A stretch of 8,398 nt of DNA. It comes from Rhodospirillales bacterium (GTDB lineage Bacteria > Pseudomonadota > Alphaproteobacteria > Rhodospirillales_A > JACZKS01). A model generated the notes under the pieces. That model was given only the letters and a program-made list of their open reading frames with translations. It was not told the DNA's origin and did not search any database. The stretch spans positions 1 through 8,398 of the forward strand of contig JABGRG010000138.1 in NCBI GenBank assembly GCA_018648445.1, written 5' to 3'. How positions within the stretch are numbered: the stretch's first letter is position 1; every line of letters starts with the position of its first letter. The position numbers and the translations under genes are program-made. Shown here piece by piece: positions 5,060 to 8,398 of the stretch.

Positions 5060-5974
5060 CTAACTTTTTCCGGTTTCGTGTGAGAGCAGTGACCGGAAGT
5101 GCTCCGTGATAGCGGCCACCCCCGGATGTTGCAGGTCTCGTTCGGCGGAAATTGCGAAGAATTGCACGCGAAGATCTTCCGCGCGGCCGACCGGCATCAC
5201 TCCGAATTGCTGTTCCACGGCGCGTTCGATGACGGCGGGTGCATTGAAGATTCCCAAGCCCTTTTGTCCAAACACCTTCAACAACGCACTGTCATCGAAT
5301 TCCGCCTTGATCGACGGGAATATCCGATGCGCCTCAAACCACCTCCGAAGGTCACTGTGCAGCGAAGATTCCTTGCTTTGCATCAGGATTGGAGCCCCCG
5401 TCAAAGAACCCGGAAAGCCCTCGCGATAGCGATCGGCCAATTCCTTCACCCCGAAGAAGACCGTGCCGCACTCGCCAAGGGGATGGCTGAAAAGGTCAAG
5501 CCGAAGGGTCGGGGGGACAGGGCAATCGGTGAGCACCAGATCCAGTTTGTGGACGGCAAGGTCGGCCAGCAGAGAGTCAACATCACCCTCCTGGCAAACC
5601 AGGCGAAGGCGGTTCTCGGGCGTCAGCACAGGTTCTATCATCTGGTAGACGATCAACTTTGGAATGGCGTCGACAATTCCCACCCGGAACAACGAGCCCA
5701 CGTTGCTGGGCGAACCCAATAGCGCCAGTTCCAGTTCCGCTTCCAGTTGAAACACCTTCTCGGCGTAGGGGAGCGCCGTCTGTCCTGCCTCGGTAAGGAC
5801 CAAATTGCGCCCGGATTTCCTGAATAGATTCACCCCCACATCCATCTCCAGCAATTTCAGTTGCCCGCTGATGGTTTGCGGAGTGACGTTTAATACCTTG
5901 CTTGCCCGGGCAATGCCGCCCTCTTTCGCGACGATCCAGAAATATCGCAGATGCTTAAAATTGATATGCGCCAT
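5060..5974 (-). CDS. nhaR: LysR-family transcriptional regulator, NhaR-like, 304 aa
   Basis: The N-terminus MAHINFKHLRYFWIVAKEGG is characteristic of NhaR, which in E. coli activates the Na+/H+ antiporter gene nhaA in response to sodium. The winged helix-turn-helix spans about residues 5-63 (recognition helix in NVTPQTISGQLKLLE). A linker helix follows (70-90), then the effector-binding domain (95-295). Length is normal. The frame extends 3 codons further to a GTG at 5981-5983, but I prefer the ATG at 5972-5974: it gives the family N-terminus and has GAG 8 bases upstream. A LysR-type T-N11-A box lies just upstream, and an antiporter gene lies just downstream in the same direction. The likely job is ion-responsive control of itself, the antiporter and the divergent small ORFs. 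The target set is inferred; no nhaA is in the window. Confidence 0.88.
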   Translation of the reverse strand: MAHINFKHLRYFWIVAKEGGIARASKVLNVTPQTISGQLKLLEMDVGVNLFRKSGRNLVLTEAGQTALPYAEKVFQLEAELELALLGSPSNVGSLFRVGIVDAIPKLIVYQMIEPVLTPENRLRLVCQEGDVDSLLADLAVHKLDLVLTDCPVPPTLRLDLFSHPLGECGTVFFGVKELADRYREGFPGSLTGAPILMQSKESSLHSDLRRWFEAHRIFPSIKAEFDDSALLKVFGQKGLGIFNAPAVIERAVEQQFGVMPVGRAEDLRVQFFAISAERDLQHPGVAAITEHFRSLLSHETGKS

Positions 5975-5987
5975 GCCATTCACTCGA

Positions 5988-6002
5988 TTCGTTTTATTCG
6001 AA
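5988..6002. promoter_or_regulatory. Candidate LysR box upstream of the NhaR-like gene
   Basis: TTCG-N7-CGAA is a perfect interrupted palindrome that contains the T-N11-A core of LysR-type operators. It lies 14 bases upstream of the chosen regulator start, within the divergent gap, the normal position for autoregulation and control of a divergent target. Its right half, ATTCGAA, recurs upstream of the antiporter gene. Confidence 0.5.
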
Positions 6003-6081
6003 GTGTTTGCTTAATTTTTTCAGCTTTTTTCGATCACCTCTATACATGATATTGAGCCCGAACAGCAGAAGGAAAGCGATC

Positions 6082-6186
6082 ATGAGCCTGGAAAGTTTTC
6101 GTGCCGAAGATCTCATCATTCTTTTAGCGGTGGGCTGGTTCTGCGCCCTGATCGTCGCAGCCAAACGTTCCGCCCGTTCGAAATGA
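6082..6186 (+). CDS. Small transmembrane protein, 34 aa
   Basis: The ATG at 6082 is preceded by a strong Shine-Dalgarno, AGAAGGAAA, with about 8 bases from AAGGA to the start. The ORF encodes a short acidic N-terminus (MSLESFRAED), one hydrophobic helix (LIILLAVGWFCALIVAA, residues 11-27) and a basic tail (KRSARSK). The charge pattern predicts a single-pass inner-membrane protein with its C-terminus in the cytoplasm. The stop overlaps the next ATG as ATGA (6183-6186), a classic translational-coupling junction. It is divergent from the NhaR-like gene with a LysR box between, so it may be that regulator's target, perhaps a small subunit or modulator of a transporter. That role is inference. No family is recognised. 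Candidate -10 TATACA at 6041-6046 is weak. Confidence 0.6.
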   Translation: MSLESFRAEDLIILLAVGWFCALIVAAKRSARSK

Positions 6187-6299
6187 GGTTGTCCCATGCA
6201 TTGTTATCGGTGGTTTTTGCCAGGGCCTCGATCATTCGCGCATTGGCAGCAGCCTGCTTCAACGCCGACGGCGAAACCGTGGATACGGTGGAAGCCTGA
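6183..6299 (+). CDS. Second tiny ORF coupled by ATGA, 38 aa
   Basis: The ATG (6183-6185) overlaps the TGA of the 34-aa ORF. The product starts MRLSHALLSVVFARASIIRA, a moderately hydrophobic segment with interspersed Arg, and continues LAAACFNADGETVDTVEA. It is not an obvious clean membrane helix or signal peptide, so it may be a membrane-surface peptide or the truncated remnant of a longer gene that once followed the small membrane ORF. Coding preference in this frame (GCC, GTG, GAC, ACC codons) and the ATGA overlap argue that it is translated. A REP-like double hairpin follows 21 bases later. Confidence 0.42.
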   Translation: MRLSHALLSVVFARASIIRALAAACFNADGETVDTVEA

Positions 6300-6320
6300 G
6301 CGTAATTCTAATGAACAAAC

Positions 6321-6360
6321 CGGGCTCCGCCCGCACCCGCAAAGGGACACGGTCCCTTTG
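6321..6360. repeat. REP-like double hairpin between convergent genes
   Basis: Two stems lie in tandem: CGGGC-tcc-GCCCG (6321-6333) and CAAAGGGAC-acg-GTCCCTTTG (6340-6360, 9 bp perfect with a 3-base loop). They sit between the convergent ends of the small-ORF pair and the DUF2927 gene and could end transcription or stabilise both messages. No T-run follows on either strand, so an intrinsic terminator is not certain. Similar hairpin pairs are dispersed in many alphaproteobacterial genomes (recall). Confidence 0.45.
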
Positions 6361-6400
6361 ATCCCCTTATTGTATTCTGTCGCCGGAATCCTGTCTGACC

Positions 6401-7225
6401 CTAACGCTGATAGAGTGCGCTCTCGCCTTCGGCTTTCACCTTGGCGACCAGTTCGGTAATGACGATGCGCGCCATCGCCAGCGCCTCCGCGCGCTTCATT
6501 CCAGGCGAAATCCGTTCGTCATAAAGCGTACGAACGATGATTTTGTCGTTGAGGGTGAGTTGGTGGTTCTGGGTGTCTTCGTTGGCAAAGACCGACGGGT
6601 GGATGAGTTCGGAATCGTTATGTACTCCGTACAACTGTGTGAATTCCTCCAGCACACATTCCTTTAAATAGTCCAATTCTATGTCGTGCGGAATCACGGA
6701 AACGCCCTCCAGGAGTTCTCCGGAATCCGGGTCCGACCAAGTAATCGCAACACAGATTCCTTCGACCATCAGACGATCCAGCATTTTCTTGTCGCGTTCG
6801 TATTCCGCAAGGACGGCTCTCATCTCCGTCCTCTTTGGAAAACGGAAAACAACGCCGGCGGATTTTTCCGGAGAAATGAGGATTTCAATTTTTATGTCGG
6901 TCAATCGGCTGAGCTGATCCGATTGGTTCCTGACCATTTCCCTGTGTTGTGGCAAAGTCCCTTCTTCAAACGATACTCGAATCGGTTTCGTCCATTTCTC
7001 AACATGCGACAGCTTCCGATCTGCCCCGTACTCCCCAAAAAGCGCCACGGCCTCAAACTGTTCCACCAGCCGCTGTACGCTGGCGATGCGATCCGTTGGA
7101 ACTTCCTCTTTGAGCTTCGACGCAGCAACGACAGCGCAAAGGCCGACAATCACGGCGCTCAGCCAAAACGCGTTCCGTCGAAATCGGGGAGTTCCGAAAT
7201 CTTCCTTATCCAATCGGACGCGCAT
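6401..7225 (-). CDS. Membrane-anchored DUF2927-domain protein, 274 aa
   Basis: A basic N-terminus is followed by one hydrophobic helix (about residues 20-37, FWLSAVIVGLCAVVAA), which anchors the protein or acts as a signal peptide, so the rest is probably periplasmic. The conserved core lies near the C-terminus: LKECVLEEFTQLYGVHND (187-204), PSVF (210-213) and LTLNDKIIVRTLYDERISPG (223-242). These match DUF2927 as I recall it (EExTQxLGLxND ... LSxxDxxLLRxLYDPRIxPGM). The EE..Q.....D pattern recalls a metalloprotease helix without HExxH, so catalysis is not claimed. Residues 45-180 are variable. The ATG at 7223-7225 has only a poor ribosome binding site. The family is seen mostly in alphaproteobacteria. 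The function is unknown. Confidence 0.8.
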   Translation of the reverse strand: MRVRLDKEDFGTPRFRRNAFWLSAVIVGLCAVVAASKLKEEVPTDRIASVQRLVEQFEAVALFGEYGADRKLSHVEKWTKPIRVSFEEGTLPQHREMVRNQSDQLSRLTDIKIEILISPEKSAGVVFRFPKRTEMRAVLAEYERDKKMLDRLMVEGICVAITWSDPDSGELLEGVSVIPHDIELDYLKECVLEEFTQLYGVHNDSELIHPSVFANEDTQNHQLTLNDKIIVRTLYDERISPGMKRAEALAMARIVITELVAKVKAEGESALYQR

Positions 7226-7256
7226 TTATTTCGCTTCGAACTTTGGTTGCATCACT

Positions 7257-7286
7257 ACTTTAGCCTATCGTTTTTTCTTCCGGCAA
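7257..7286 (-). promoter_or_regulatory. Weak candidate promoter of the DUF2927 gene
   Basis: On the minus strand, TTGCCG (7281-7286) and TAAAGT (7257-7262) are separated by 18 bases, each 4/6 to consensus. It begins just after the terminator of the upstream gene, which supports separate transcription. Confidence 0.25.
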
Positions 7287-7337
7287 CAAGGGAAAAGAAG
7301 AGGGGCGTTCCACGCGAAACCGTATAAATCGCCCCTC
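7286..7337 (-). terminator. Probable intrinsic terminator of the coiled-coil protein gene
   Basis: Read on the minus strand, GAGGGGCG (7330-7337) pairs with CGCCCCTC (7300-7307), an 8-bp GC-rich stem with a 22-base loop. It is followed at once by the T-rich TTCTTTTCCCTT. It lies about 28 bases after the TAA at 7365-7367. The 9-mer ACGGTTTCG occurs twice, once in the loop (7315-7323) and once before the stem (7347-7355). Confidence 0.6.
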
Positions 7338-7364
7338 GTTTCCATCCGAAACCGTTAGCTTAGG

Positions 7365-7601
7365 TTATGCGTCCGGCGCTTTCCTTCCGGGTCTGAACGG
7401 ATCGACCAGATCGTCTGGCGGAGCGATCATTAGCGCGGGAAAAGCGATGCTCAATGCTCTGCTCAACACGGCTTGGGCCAATAGGTCGATGGTTGCAACC
7501 CCGATGGCGGCTTTACCCGTAATGTCAGTTTCCTTTTGTTCCGGTCGGTACCCGTGGGTGGACGGTGCAGGATGGGGTCCTGTCGGCGGGGGTGGCGGCA
7601 A
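7365..7601 (-). CDS. Proline-rich, hydrophobic C-terminal segment in a second frame
   Basis: This minus-strand frame ends at TAA 7365-7367 and is open from a TTG at 7599-7601, with no plausible ribosome binding site. It reads a Pro-rich stretch (PPPPPTGPHPAPSTHGYRPE), then ITGKAAIGVATIDLLAQAVL and SRALSIAFPALMIAPPDDLV, then DPFRPGRKAPDA: a hydrophobic helix with a basic tail. It overlaps the end of the 283-aa ORF by 77 bases in the +1 frame. The sequence looks truly coding while the end of the 283-aa frame does not. My preferred reading is therefore that it is the native C-terminus of that protein, separated by a one-base indel, or reached by frameshifting. A separate overlapping gene with a TTG start is the alternative. 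The terminator lies at the correct distance after this stop. Confidence 0.5.
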   Translation of the reverse strand: MPPPPPTGPHPAPSTHGYRPEQKETDITGKAAIGVATIDLLAQAVLSRALSIAFPALMIAPPDDLVDPFRPGRKAPDA

Positions 7602-8376
7602 GCATATCCTGGGGACCGGGACCCATAAATTCCTTGAGCCCCTTTTCCATTGCCTCCCTGAATTCCTTGTCCTTCGCCAATTTGCTGATCCCCTCGATCA
7701 CCTCCTCAATCACGTCGCCGAGGTTTTTCATGGGCACCTCCTGCGGTGGGAGTTTTGTTTTTTCTCGCGGATCGGAGGTTTTTTCCTTATCTCCTTTCGG
7801 CGCCGTCGCAACCGACCTGCCCCAATCTGGAACAAACTCGGAATCGCCTGAATTTTTCGGCTCATTTGACCCCGGCATGTACCCCCGTGCTTTTTCCATA
7901 GCGGCCAAGGCGCGGGCGTGTTGGGCGCTGGTCAGGGTCGACGGGCCGAGCAGCGAGCGCCGGGTGGGTTCGATGTCGCGCAGGGCGTCCATGTTGAGTT
8001 TGCCGCCGGAAGACGGCTTGGGCGTTGGATCGAGGAGCGATGGTCTGCGGTCCCCGCTGTCGACGGAACCCGAGGGGCCGGACGGTCCTTTCTCGGCTTT
8101 GCGGTTTTGCCTTTGCCGCTGCATTCTCTGGTTTCGCTCTATCCGCTCCATTTCCTCTTGTTGCTCGTGCTCTACCCGCTCTTCCTCCTTTCGCTCGCGT
8201 TCTTTCTGCTCGCGGCGTCTGTTGATGTTTTCCATTTGTTCGTCGAGGCTCACCGCGCCGTCATCGGACTGACCGCCGCCTGGGGATTTCGAATCCTTGG
8301 CCGAGGTTTTGCGGTCGCCGCTGTCGACGGAGCCCGACGGACCGGAGCCGCGGCGCGGCGGTTTGTCGTCCTCCAT
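7525..8376 (-). CDS. Low-complexity charged coiled-coil protein, 283 aa as read
   Basis: No family is recognised. The N-terminal 43 residues are disordered (Gly/Ser/Asp/Lys). Residues 44-95 form a Glu/Arg/Gln-rich, probably coiled-coil or single-helix segment (ERERKEEERVEHEQQEEMER). A 12-residue repeat, SGPSGSVDSGDR, occurs at 11-22 and 99-110 on either side of the helix. A second helical part at about 215-250 (VIEEVIEGISKLAKDKEFRE) leads to KEFMGPGPQDM, after which the frame becomes unlike its neighbours (TPSCTVHPRVPTGTKGN). A one-base skip near the C5 run at about 7585-7595 would join it to the hydrophobic C-terminus that ends at 7365, giving about 336 aa. There is no ribosome binding site before the ATG at 8374-8376, and the frame stays open to the right edge, so the real start may lie outside the window. 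Confidence 0.6.
   Translation of the reverse strand: MEDDKPPRRGSGPSGSVDSGDRKTSAKDSKSPGGGQSDDGAVSLDEQMENINRRREQKERERKEEERVEHEQQEEMERIERNQRMQRQRQNRKAEKGPSGPSGSVDSGDRRPSLLDPTPKPSSGGKLNMDALRDIEPTRRSLLGPSTLTSAQHARALAAMEKARGYMPGSNEPKNSGDSEFVPDWGRSVATAPKGDKEKTSDPREKTKLPPQEVPMKNLGDVIEEVIEGISKLAKDKEFREAMEKGLKEFMGPGPQDMLAATPADRTPSCTVHPRVPTGTKGN
8047..8082 (-). repeat. Intragenic direct repeat, copy 1
   Basis: These 36 bases match 8311-8346 at 32 positions and encode the second SGPSGSVDSGDR unit. Two of the four mismatches fall at codon positions that leave the repeated peptide unchanged, so the repeat seems held at the protein level. Confidence 0.6.
8311..8346 (-). repeat. Intragenic direct repeat, copy 2
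   Basis: Partner of 8047-8082, 264 bases apart. It encodes the first SGPSGSVDSGDR unit, next to the N-terminus of the coiled-coil protein. Confidence 0.6.
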
Positions 8377-8398
8377 GCTGAAGACATGCTGTCCGGAC

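Noticed and set aside
5994..6197. Minus-strand ORF of 67 codons with a hydrophobic stretch and Lys-rich tail
   Set aside because: It lies opposite the 34-aa ORF, which has a strong Shine-Dalgarno; the hydrophobic segment is the reverse reading of that gene's helix, and the Lys tail comes from T-rich promoter DNA.
6196..6459. Plus-strand ORF of 87 codons after the small membrane gene
   Set aside because: It has no ribosome binding site, crosses the double hairpin and the end of the DUF2927 gene, and is Arg/Pro-rich; the overlapping 38-codon frame coupled through ATGA is more credible.
7447..8272. Plus-strand ORFs over the coiled-coil protein gene
   Set aside because: They are Ser/Arg/Cys-rich mirror translations of a Glu/Arg repeat region with no ribosome binding sites; the minus strand has the repeat structure and a matching terminator.
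1..8398. CRISPR array, tRNA, rRNA or phage structural genes
   Set aside because: I saw no spaced repeat series of CRISPR type, no cloverleaf or rRNA-like stretches, and no capsid, tail or integrase motifs; the only mobile element is the IS at 444-3019.

Overview
The window looks like chromosomal DNA of a Gram-negative proteobacterium, most likely an alphaproteobacterium. The reasons are fairly GC-rich host genes, a signal-peptidase-II lipoprotein, an NhaR-type LysR regulator, and a DUF2927 protein. All the larger host genes lie on the minus strand. No phage structural genes, CRISPR array, tRNA or rRNA are seen. The species cannot be named from the sequence alone.

Left part (1-443): the 5' end of a lipoprotein gene runs off the left edge on the minus strand, with its likely promoter just upstream. 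It uses a GTG start.

Middle left (444-3019): a complete 2,576-bp insertion sequence. It is bounded by perfect 19-bp terminal inverted repeats (GGTAGTGTCTCAGTTTGAA) and flanked by an 8-bp target duplication (CGCTTTCC). Its transposase is a single-ORF, IS1-like DDE enzyme at the right end. Unlike an ordinary IS it carries three passenger genes: a 69-aa single-pass membrane or secreted protein, a 77-aa basic protein ending in an AKKAA..RW module, and a 345-aa P63C-domain protein that carries a version of the same module at its N-terminus. The transposase promoter is a perfect TTGACA-N17-TATAAT placed so that transcription should begin at or next to the ATG. The divergent P63C/transposase control region holds six phased AGCA-type units. 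This cargo-bearing element is the most interesting part of the window.

Middle right (3020-6300): host genes for an HpcH/HpaI-family class II aldolase, a CaCA-family Na+/Ca2+ antiporter (YrbG-like), and an NhaR-like LysR regulator. A divergent pair of tiny overlapping ORFs (34 and 38 codons, joined by ATGA) starts upstream of the regulator. Similar TCG-N4-ATTCGAA sequences lie upstream of both the regulator and the antiporter, suggesting a small sodium/ion-response module.

Right part (6300-8398): a REP-like double hairpin, a membrane-anchored DUF2927 protein, a good terminator, and a low-complexity, charged coiled-coil protein of unknown function. That last gene appears split by a frameshift near a C5 run: a proline-rich, hydrophobic C-terminal segment continues in a second frame.
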